Positions 8,332 through 14,744 of a DNA stretch of 17,052 bases are shown here, in pieces. This DNA is from Bacteroidales bacterium UBA1064. Lineage in GTDB: Bacteria; Bacteroidota; Bacteroidia; Bacteroidales; Tenuifilaceae. The DNA lies in assembly GCA_002316235.1 (NCBI GenBank), contig DCDD01000037.1, positions 1 to 17,052 of the forward strand, written 5' to 3'. The first letter of the stretch is position 1, and every line of letters begins with the position of its first letter. The notes beneath the pieces were generated by a model. That model was not told the origin of the DNA, ran no database searches, and was given only the letters and a program-made list of their open reading frames with translations. A program made the translations under genes and the position numbers.

Positions 8332-8339
8332 TACATTTG
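8332..8339 (+). promoter_or_regulatory. Candidate -7 box for ubiX
   Basis: TACATTTG matches the TAnnTTTG consensus exactly and lies 63 bases before the ubiX start. The nearest TTG upstream (8316-8318) is 13 bases away, shorter than the usual spacing to a -33 element, so support is moderate. Confidence 0.4.
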
Positions 8340-8402
8340 TTGGCAATATAACAAGTAGAATGCTGTAGGCAAACGTCCGGACTGCTAACTATTGATTTTG
8401 AC

Positions 8403-8978
8403 ATGGGACGAAAAATTGTAGTGGGGGTAACAGGCGCCAGCGGTGCCATATATGCCCGTTCGCTGCTAGAGATTTTGGATGAGCTTTCCGATCAGCTGGA
8501 GGAGGTAGCGCTTATTTTTTCCGATAACGGGCGTGCAGTTTGGGAGTTTGAGCTTGGCCATATTCCACCTTTTTCTGCTCCTTTCCGCGTTTACGACAAC
8601 AACAACCTGTTTGCTCCTGTGGCCTCCGGATCGGCTGGGTTCGACACGATGTTTATTGCGCCCTGCACCATGGGAACCTTGGGAAGAATAGCTGCAGGAA
8701 CCAGCTCCGACCTGATTTGTCGATCAGCCGATGTTATGCTCAAGGAGCGACGTCGGCTGATCGTAGTGCCGAGAGAGCTACCCTTGAGCCTTATACATAT
8801 TGAGAACATGCGAACCGTTACCCTCGCAGGCGGTATTATTGTTCCGGCCAGCCCATCGTTTTATAGCCGCCCTTCATCCATGGAAGAGCTGGTTAGGACT
8901 GTCGTTTTCAGGATGATTGATTTGGCAGGGCTTGAGCTGCCTCATTACCGATGGGGAGAAGCTAAAAGCGATTCGTAG
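8403..8978 (+). CDS. ubiX: Flavin prenyltransferase UbiX
   Basis: Attaches a dimethylallyl group to reduced FMN to make prenyl-FMN, the cofactor of UbiD-type decarboxylases. Its 191 residues match the family length. The FMN-binding motif VGVTGASGAIYA lies at 7-18. The central signature IAPCTMGTLGRIAAGTSSDL covers 85-104. ERRRLIVVPRELPLSLIHIENM lies at 115-136, and PASPSFYSRPSSMEELV at 148-164. These include the phosphate- and prenyl-binding residues of the family, so it is probably active. No UbiD decarboxylase is in the window; a prenyl-FMN client must be elsewhere, plausibly in quinone or aromatic acid metabolism. An AlbA_2 protein gene starts 25 bases downstream, suggesting a two-gene operon. 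A -7 box lies 63 bases upstream. Confidence 0.93.
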   Translation: MGRKIVVGVTGASGAIYARSLLEILDELSDQLEEVALIFSDNGRAVWEFELGHIPPFSAPFRVYDNNNLFAPVASGSAGFDTMFIAPCTMGTLGRIAAGTSSDLICRSADVMLKERRRLIVVPRELPLSLIHIENMRTVTLAGGIIVPASPSFYSRPSSMEELVRTVVFRMIDLAGLELPHYRWGEAKSDS

Positions 8979-9003
8979 CCTGATAAATTCGAATTTTTTT
9001 ACC

Positions 9004-9654
9004 ATGCAGGGGGAGGAGAAAGTTGTGAGTAGGTACATTACTAATTTAATTGGCATGGGGGAGGGGTTGACCCTCGATTTCAAGCATTCCATCACCGATT
9101 CAAAAAAGATTGCCCGTTCATTGGCTGCATTTGCAAACACCCAGGGCGGGACGCTGCTGGTTGGGGTAAAGGATAACGGCAGCATTACGGGTGTCGATAC
9201 CGATGAGGAGTACTACATGGTCGAAGCTGCCTCAACACTTTACTGCAGGCCCGAAGTACCTTTTGAGGTGGTTAAGTGGAACATGAACGCCAAAACCGTT
9301 CTGGAAGTGAAGGTAAAACCTTCAAAATTACGCCCCCATAAAGCCCCCGATAAGAATGGGCATTACAAGGCCTACATCCGGATAGCCGACGAAAACATGG
9401 TGGTTACATCAACCCAGCTTAAAATTTGGAAGGCGGAACGTTCGCGCAAATCCATCGGTCTTAACCTATCCAATGCGCAAACAGCCCTGTTTGAACATTT
9501 CAAACAGAATCCACGCATTACCATTGACGAGTTCTGCAAAATTGGGTTTCTCCCGGCTACTGAGGCAGAGCGTATTCTGGTTAACCTCACCGTTTTAGGA
9601 ACAATAAGGTATTCAGGTAATCCTGCTGACGAATATTTCTACCCTTCCGTCTAA
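9004..9654 (+). CDS. AlbA_2 (Schlafen-type) domain protein with C-terminal winged-helix-like region
   Basis: A 216-residue protein with an AlbA_2 domain at about residues 18-140. Its signature is LDFKHSI (24-30) followed by ARSLAAFANTQGGTLLVGV at 37-55 and GSITGVD. This domain is found in putative nucleic-acid or ATP-binding regulators and in Schlafen relatives. Residues 155-216 (LSNAQTALFEHFKQNPRITIDEFCKIGFLPATEAERILVNL and a final beta hairpin) look like a small winged helix. I chose the ATG at 9004, since the open frame extends back to 8917 but that earlier start lies inside ubiX. It follows ubiX by 25 bases and is probably cotranscribed. Its role is unknown; a transcription or RNA-related regulator is a reasonable guess. 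A nuclease role cannot be argued from the visible residues. Confidence 0.8.
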   Translation: MQGEEKVVSRYITNLIGMGEGLTLDFKHSITDSKKIARSLAAFANTQGGTLLVGVKDNGSITGVDTDEEYYMVEAASTLYCRPEVPFEVVKWNMNAKTVLEVKVKPSKLRPHKAPDKNGHYKAYIRIADENMVVTSTQLKIWKAERSRKSIGLNLSNAQTALFEHFKQNPRITIDEFCKIGFLPATEAERILVNLTVLGTIRYSGNPADEYFYPSV

Positions 9655-10026
9655 ACTTTTTATGCTTATTATGGTTTTATGGTCTAAAGGCAATAGCTGC
9701 TTACGGTTTATCTTTTGTAGAGTTCATGTTGACCTTTCTTCATTTTTAATGAAGTACCCAGGCAGGACACAGTTTGCATAAGCACGTATGAACAACCAGG
9801 CGTTACTTGCAAGTCCGGTGAAGCTAAGATTTAGGCGTTACATTCGCTCAGCCCAAATGCCTAAAAGGCATGAGCTAAAGTAGCTGTAATCGGAAACCTG
9901 AAAATTTTGAACAGATGAAACCATTATGATCAGCATAATTTTTTATTAGCGTCAATTTACAGGGCAATGGTATTTTTTAGCGTGAAAGACCCCAATTTTT
10001 TTTTTACTTTGTAAAAATTTTGAAGG
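9655..10026. other. Structured intergenic spacer before lipA
   Basis: This 372-base gap has no open frame of note. It holds a hairpin with a perfect 7-bp stem (CTTCATT, loop TTT, AATGAAG, 9738-9754). A direct repeat AGGCGTTAC occurs at 9798-9806 and 9833-9841. A second hairpin, ATGCCT-AAA-AGGCAT at 9857-9871, is enclosed by GCTC (9846-9849) and GAGC (9872-9875). A run of ten T (9996-10005) leads into TTACTTTG at 10004-10011, one mismatch from the -7 consensus and 15 bases before the lipA start. I do not recognise a known riboswitch. Confidence 0.45.
10004..10011 (+). promoter_or_regulatory. Weak candidate -7 box for lipA
   Basis: TTACTTTG differs from the TAnnTTTG consensus at the second base only and lies at the expected distance from the lipA start codon at 10027. 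A convincing -33 element is not visible because the upstream bases are a T-run. Confidence 0.3.
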
Positions 10027-10899
10027 ATGACAGAAGTTAGAAAACCTGCCTGGTTAAAGGTGAAGTTGCCCGGAGGCGAGGGTTACAGACGGGTTGACAG
10101 CATAGTGAAGAATAATAGCTTACACACGATTTGTTCCAGCGGAATGTGTCCAAACATCGGCGAATGCTGGGGAAACGGTGTGGCAACATTTATGATACTT
10201 GGTGATATTTGCACCCGTGCATGCAAATTCTGCGCTACCACCACCGGAAGACCCCTTCCACCTAATCCAAATGAACCAGAGAAAATTGCCCGCTCCATTC
10301 AGCTAATGGCGCTGAACTACTGCGTTATCACCTCGGTTGACCGAGACGATTTGCCCGATCAGGGAGCCGCTCACTGGCGTAACACGGTGAATGCTATTCG
10401 TAGGGTGAACCCAAATACCATGATAGAAGTTCTTATCCCCGATTTCGACGGGAGGAGCGATCTTATTGATATTTTCCTGGAATCAAACCCCAACGTTGTT
10501 GGGCATAATCTTGAAACAGTTGAGCGGCTTACCCCTGAGGTAAGAACAAAAGCCCGATACAGAACCAGCCTGGAAACCCTTAGCTACATTGCCAGCAGGG
10601 GTTTTACAACCAAATCGGGAATAATGCTGGGTATAGGCGAAACGTTCGATGAGGTAGTTCAAACCCTCGACGATCTTTCCGCTGTGGGCTGCAGAATGAT
10701 AACCATTGGCCAGTACCTTCAACCTCGGCCGAACAACCTGCCCGTTCAGCGTTATGTTACTCCCGAAGAGTTTGAGGAGTACGCCAGAATAGCCCGCCAA
10801 AAAGGGTTTGTATTTGCCGAAGCCGGACCTATGGTTCGTTCCTCCTACCATGCCGATAAGGCACAGAAGCTGTTTGGAACTCGACCTGATAGTGTTTAA
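10027..10899 (+). CDS. lipA: Lipoyl synthase LipA
   Basis: Radical SAM enzyme that inserts two sulfur atoms into octanoyl groups on lipoyl domains, giving the lipoate needed by 2-oxoacid dehydrogenases and the glycine cleavage system. All expected cluster ligands are present. The auxiliary 4Fe-4S cysteines are C36, C41 and C47 (spacing CX4CX5C). The radical SAM motif is C62, C66 and C69 (CX3CX2C). The C-terminal RSSYHA motif at 271-276 supplies the serine ligand of the auxiliary cluster. Conserved VTSVDRDDLPDQG also fits. The 290-residue length is normal. lipB follows after 39 bases, so octanoyl transfer and sulfur insertion are encoded together. The spacer upstream is long and structured. 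Confidence 0.96.
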   Translation: MTEVRKPAWLKVKLPGGEGYRRVDSIVKNNSLHTICSSGMCPNIGECWGNGVATFMILGDICTRACKFCATTTGRPLPPNPNEPEKIARSIQLMALNYCVITSVDRDDLPDQGAAHWRNTVNAIRRVNPNTMIEVLIPDFDGRSDLIDIFLESNPNVVGHNLETVERLTPEVRTKARYRTSLETLSYIASRGFTTKSGIMLGIGETFDEVVQTLDDLSAVGCRMITIGQYLQPRPNNLPVQRYVTPEEFEEYARIARQKGFVFAEAGPMVRSSYHADKAQKLFGTRPDSV

Positions 10900-10938
10900 A
10901 TGCTTTACCCACCATGAGAAAAAGAAAAAATACATATA

Positions 10939-11676
10939 ATGCAAAACGTAATTTTTACGGATCTTGGAACAATAGATTACAAGGAAGCATGGGATCTACA
11001 GGAGAAACTATTCGATGAGGTAAGCCTAAACAAGGCGGAGGGCGATGGCAACCTGAACTTCCTGCTGTTCTGCGAACATCCGCATGTTTACACCCTTGGA
11101 AAAAGTGGCCAAAGGAGCAACCTCCTGGTCTCCGACGAGATGCTAAAGCGTATCAACGCCTCCTTCTACCATATCAACAGGGGCGGAGACATCACCTACC
11201 ATGGCCCCGGCCAGCTGGTTGCCTACCCAATTTTTAACCTTGAGGCTTTTGGCCTCTCGTTGAAATCATACATCAGCCTTATTGAGCAGGTGGTTATAGA
11301 CTGCCTCGGCGATTTTGGAGTACCGGCAAACCGTCTTGATGGAGCTACCGGTGTTTGGCTTGATGCCGGCATTAAGGGCAAGGAGAGGAAGATTTGCGCC
11401 ATCGGTGTCCGGGCCAGCCGTTTTGTTACCATGCATGGGCTTGCTTTCAACATCAATACAAACCTCGACTATTTTGGATACATCAACCCATGCGGCTTTA
11501 CCGATAAAGGCGTTACATCGTTACAGCGGGAACTTGGAGAAGAGGTGAATCCTGAAATGGTGAAACAGCGAATTTTAGACCATTTTGCCAGAAAGTTTAA
11601 TTTTACTGTAAACACACGGCTTTTTCCGAACCTGAAGCTAGCTACGAACTATGAGGGAGGGAAGCACAATGGATAA
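10939..11676 (+). CDS. lipB: Octanoyltransferase LipB
   Basis: Transfers octanoate from acyl carrier protein to lipoyl domains, supplying the substrate of LipA. Family motifs are RGGDITYHGPGQ at 81-92 and KICAIGV at 151-157, with the catalytic lysine K151. VTMHGLAFN lies at 163-171, and INPCG has the catalytic cysteine C185. At 245 residues it is a little longer than the E. coli enzyme; the extra part is mainly at the C-terminus. It starts 39 bases after lipA, behind an A-rich stretch typical of Bacteroidota translation starts. Its last codons overlap the recJ start (ATGGATAA). Confidence 0.95.
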   Translation: MQNVIFTDLGTIDYKEAWDLQEKLFDEVSLNKAEGDGNLNFLLFCEHPHVYTLGKSGQRSNLLVSDEMLKRINASFYHINRGGDITYHGPGQLVAYPIFNLEAFGLSLKSYISLIEQVVIDCLGDFGVPANRLDGATGVWLDAGIKGKERKICAIGVRASRFVTMHGLAFNINTNLDYFGYINPCGFTDKGVTSLQRELGEEVNPEMVKQRILDHFARKFNFTVNTRLFPNLKLATNYEGGKHNG

Positions 11677-13393
11677 ACGTTGGGTTTTCAAGGATGTTGA
11701 CGGCGATGAAGCCGTTAACAAGCTTGCTGCTGAGCTGAATATTCCTCACACACTCGCCTCGCTACTTGTTCAGCGTGGAATAAAGACATTTGATGAGGCC
11801 AAACGGTTTTTCAGACCATCTCTTGACGATCTTTACGATCCTTTTCTTATGAAGGATATGAAGGAGGCTGTTGACCGTATAGTTACAGCAATTCATCACG
11901 GAGAGTCAATCCTTTTTTATGGCGACTACGATGTAGATGGCACAACCGCTGTTGCCCTGTTGTATTCTTTTTTTCGCCAGCGTTACTCTAAAATTGGCTA
12001 CTACATTCCCGACAGGTATGGCGAGGGTTATGGAATATCATACAAGGGCATTGATTACGCTTTTGAGAATGGTTACAGCCTAATTATAGCACTTGACTGC
12101 GGAATTAAGGCCAACGAAAAGGTTCTATACGCCAGCCAGAGGAAAATAGATTTTATCATATGCGACCATCATTTCCCTGGCGATCAGGTGCCTGGTGCGG
12201 TTGCAGTTCTTGACCCGCAACGGCCCGATTGCCACTACCCCTATAAGGAACTTTCGGGTTGTGGGGTAGGTTTTAAGCTGCTTCAGGGATACTGCCTTAA
12301 AACCGGTACCCCCATGCAGGAACTTTTCCAGCATATAGACCTGGTGGCTGTTAGCATTGCCTCCGACATTGTTCCTATCACCGACGAAAATAGGGTTTTA
12401 GCATACTATGGCCTTGAAAAAATCAACTCCAACCCATCCAAGGGCCTTAAAACAATCATTCAGATTGCCGGAATTGATAAACAGAAAATAGCCATTGACG
12501 ATATTGTTTTTCGAATAGGCCCTCGTATTAACGCTGCCGGCCGCATGGAATCGGGCAAATCGGCTGTTGATTTGCTTTGCGCAGCCGATGACGGAACCGC
12601 ATACGAAATGGGATCGTTGGTAAACTCGTGTAATAACGACCGAAAGAATGTTGACCGAAGCATCACCCACGAAGCGCTCAGGATGATTGCTGCCGATGCC
12701 AGGCTCCAGCACTGCCATTCAACGGTTCTCTTCAACCCTTCGTGGCATAAGGGTGTGGTGGGTATAGTTGCCTCGAGGTTGATTGAAACCTACTACAGGC
12801 CTACAGTTGTGCTTACGCAATCGGGTGATTTGGCAACCGGGTCGGCACGGTCGGTACCGGGCTACGATCTCTACCAGGCGGTAGAGGCCTGCTCCGACTT
12901 GCTCGAAAACTTTGGTGGCCACATGTACGCTGCCGGGTTGTCGCTTAAGCTTGAAAATGTCGAGAACTTTAAAAACCGTTTCGAGGAGTACGTAAGCCAA
13001 ACCATCACCCCGGAGCTTATGATGCCCCAAATTGAGATTGACGCCAGAATCAAGCTGAGCGACATTAACGATAAGTTCTACCGCATACTTAAGCAGTTTC
13101 AGCCTTTTGGCCCCGGAAACATGTCGCCTGTTTTTGCTGCTGAAAATGTGAGGGATAACGGCGAATGCCGGCTGGTGGGTCCCGATAAGGAACACCTTAA
13201 ACTTTCGCTGGCTGAGGAGGGCAATCCTAATATCTACCACGGCATTGCCTTCCAGCTGGGCGAGTACTACCGCGATATCCACAATGGAAAATCGTTCAAC
13301 GTCTGCTTCAACATTTACGAAAATGTTTACAGGGGCATTACCACCCTGCAGCTTAGGGTTAAGGACTTGAAGTTTATCGGAAATCAGGATTGA
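11669..13393 (+). CDS. recJ: Single-stranded-DNA-specific exonuclease RecJ
   Basis: 5'-3' exonuclease on single-stranded DNA acting in recombination, mismatch and base-excision repair. With the chosen start it has 574 residues, normal for RecJ. DHH-domain motifs are DYDVDG at 86-91, ALDCG with D143, DHH at 166-168 and SIASDIVP with D233. GPRINAAGRM lies at 284-293. The DHHA1 region carries GSARS and the GGH motif at 416-418. An OB-fold region follows from about 455, with FQPFGPGN at 477-484. I place the start at ATG 11669, because a GGAGG sits 8-15 bases before it. An in-frame ATG at 11651 would add six residues. The ATG at 11669 overlaps the lipB stop by 8 bases, suggesting translational coupling. 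Confidence 0.95.
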   Translation: MDKRWVFKDVDGDEAVNKLAAELNIPHTLASLLVQRGIKTFDEAKRFFRPSLDDLYDPFLMKDMKEAVDRIVTAIHHGESILFYGDYDVDGTTAVALLYSFFRQRYSKIGYYIPDRYGEGYGISYKGIDYAFENGYSLIIALDCGIKANEKVLYASQRKIDFIICDHHFPGDQVPGAVAVLDPQRPDCHYPYKELSGCGVGFKLLQGYCLKTGTPMQELFQHIDLVAVSIASDIVPITDENRVLAYYGLEKINSNPSKGLKTIIQIAGIDKQKIAIDDIVFRIGPRINAAGRMESGKSAVDLLCAADDGTAYEMGSLVNSCNNDRKNVDRSITHEALRMIAADARLQHCHSTVLFNPSWHKGVVGIVASRLIETYYRPTVVLTQSGDLATGSARSVPGYDLYQAVEACSDLLENFGGHMYAAGLSLKLENVENFKNRFEEYVSQTITPELMMPQIEIDARIKLSDINDKFYRILKQFQPFGPGNMSPVFAAENVRDNGECRLVGPDKEHLKLSLAEEGNPNIYHGIAFQLGEYYRDIHNGKSFNVCFNIYENVYRGITTLQLRVKDLKFIGNQD

Positions 13394-13489
13394 CACTAAC
13401 ATGCTAAAAAACAGATATACTGGAAATTTTGAGCATTATGATTTCATGGGACTTACACAGCATAAAACTACGTAGAGCTACTTTTTGGT

Positions 13490-13497
13490 TAAATTTG
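13490..13497 (+). promoter_or_regulatory. Candidate -7 box for the unknown exported protein gene
   Basis: TAAATTTG matches TAnnTTTG exactly, 56 bases before the TTG start at 13554. No clear -33 TTTG lies about 20 bases upstream. The 160-base gap after recJ otherwise shows no terminator. Confidence 0.35.
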
Positions 13498-13553
13498 GCT
13501 GAGCAAGCAAATAATTCCCTATTTTTATAAAGGAAAATTAAACGAGCAATCGC

Positions 13554-14573
13554 TTGAAAGCAAGGTACTTGATAATCGGAGCAGTGTTGCTGCCCGTTGC
13601 TTCATATGGTCAGAAGCAGCTGCAACCTACCATTGCCGCCATGAAATGGGGCGTTGACTACAAGCTGCATGTTAGGTTGGCAAACGACTCGGCCTATGTT
13701 GTTGATGTTAGAGGCCTATACCACACCGGGAGGGATTTGTTTGTTGACACTACCGACAACTCTGCCACCTACTATCCGGTAACCCTCGACAGGGAGTTTG
13801 TGGACTACATTAAGAGTAAGAAAATCGACACCAGCGACAGCCTCTCACTGGCCGATAGCAACCGCACAGCTAGCTATAAAACGTTATGGTCGGCGCTGCA
13901 TTCCAATCTTGGCGGTGGGTACATTCACTTTGTTAACTGCTTGATTTACGCCCTGGAGTCGCAAAACCTAAAGCTTAACGACCCCATATTCAAGCGTCCC
14001 GCTACCAGGTGGAAGCCTAATCCCGTAACCCAATCGTACAAGCGTACACATAAGTGGAGCTATTTTTATCCTGACAACCAGAAGCTGGCGCAAAAGGAGT
14101 ACAGGATACGCCTGAAAGAAAACGACCTGAAAGACCTTCAGGGTGTTCCACTTCAGTTTACCAACCTGTTTCTGCACACTTCCCAAAAGAAGTATGAAGA
14201 GCTGGTTCGGCAACAAAAGAACCGGGAGGTTGCACAGATTAACCTCATCAGGTTGCTGCTTGGTGCTAAGTATTTAGGCGAGGATCAGATTAGGCATATA
14301 AGCAACAGCGTAATTTCTGCCGTGCTTAAGTACAACGTTAACACCCTTCCCTCCATCATCATTTTTGACGACTACAATGCAGCTGTAGCACTAACTCTCG
14401 ATATGAACGGCTACCGGATTGATAGAATCGTTTACTCTGATGGCGAGGTGATTTCGGGAAAGGAACTCGAGGGTCGCACTGCAATTATTGATGGGCTGAT
14501 TAGGAATATCAACGAGGCTAACGAAAGGGTTTTTCAGAAAAAGTTACAGCTTTACTACCAAAAAACCAGATAG
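13554..14573 (+). CDS. Exported protein of unknown function, 339 aa
   Basis: I do not recognise this family. A signal peptide covers residues 1-19 (KARYLIIGAVLLPVAS, then SYG before QKQ), so the protein should reach the periplasm or cell surface. It lacks a lipobox and a second membrane segment. The mature part begins with a beta-rich region (YKLHVRLANDSAYVVDVRGLYH). A lysine-, arginine- and tyrosine-rich middle follows (about 148-190). Residues 205-260 are probably helical and charged. The C-terminal alpha/beta section includes VNTLPSIIIFDDYNAA (262-277). It has one cysteine, C129, and no catalytic motif that I can see. It has no T9SS-type sorting tail. The TTG start is chosen because the signal peptide begins there; AAGGAAAA lies about 20 bases upstream. 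It is convergent with ettA and separate from recJ by 160 bases. Confidence 0.75.
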   Translation: MKARYLIIGAVLLPVASYGQKQLQPTIAAMKWGVDYKLHVRLANDSAYVVDVRGLYHTGRDLFVDTTDNSATYYPVTLDREFVDYIKSKKIDTSDSLSLADSNRTASYKTLWSALHSNLGGGYIHFVNCLIYALESQNLKLNDPIFKRPATRWKPNPVTQSYKRTHKWSYFYPDNQKLAQKEYRIRLKENDLKDLQGVPLQFTNLFLHTSQKKYEELVRQQKNREVAQINLIRLLLGAKYLGEDQIRHISNSVISAVLKYNVNTLPSIIIFDDYNAAVALTLDMNGYRIDRIVYSDGEVISGKELEGRTAIIDGLIRNINEANERVFQKKLQLYYQKTR

Positions 14574-14668
14574 GATGAGCCTCTCCTTGGATTCGTAAAA
14601 TAATCGGGGCTTGCTGATCTCCATAGCAGCTTAAGTACTCACGCCTATTAGCGAGGCTACAACGTTCA

Positions 14669-14683
14669 CTTCAATTTTTGAAG
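14669..14683. other. Small hairpin between convergent genes
   Basis: CTTCAA, loop TTT, TTGAAG forms a perfect 6-bp AT-rich stem in the 171-base gap between the convergent unknown gene and ettA. No T-tract follows on either strand, so terminator function is uncertain. It resembles the hairpin at 9738-9754 in sequence and loop. Confidence 0.25.
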
Positions 14684-14744
14684 ATTCCGCCATATAGGCT
14701 GTTTCATGGCTGGGCTGCTCACTCCATTTAACATTCAGGGTTGG

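Noticed and set aside
8917..9003. Upstream extension of the AlbA_2 gene into ubiX
   Set aside because: The earlier ATG at 8917 would overlap ubiX by about 60 bases; the ATG at 9004 gives a clean 25-base gap and starts just before the AlbA_2 domain.
10483..10944. 153-codon minus-strand frame opposite lipA
   Set aside because: Antisense shadow of conserved lipA codons; composition and motifs do not suggest a real protein.
12719..13402. 227-codon minus-strand frame opposite the 3' half of recJ
   Set aside because: It lies entirely antisense to the conserved DHHA1 and OB regions of recJ, with no family motif or promoter of its own.
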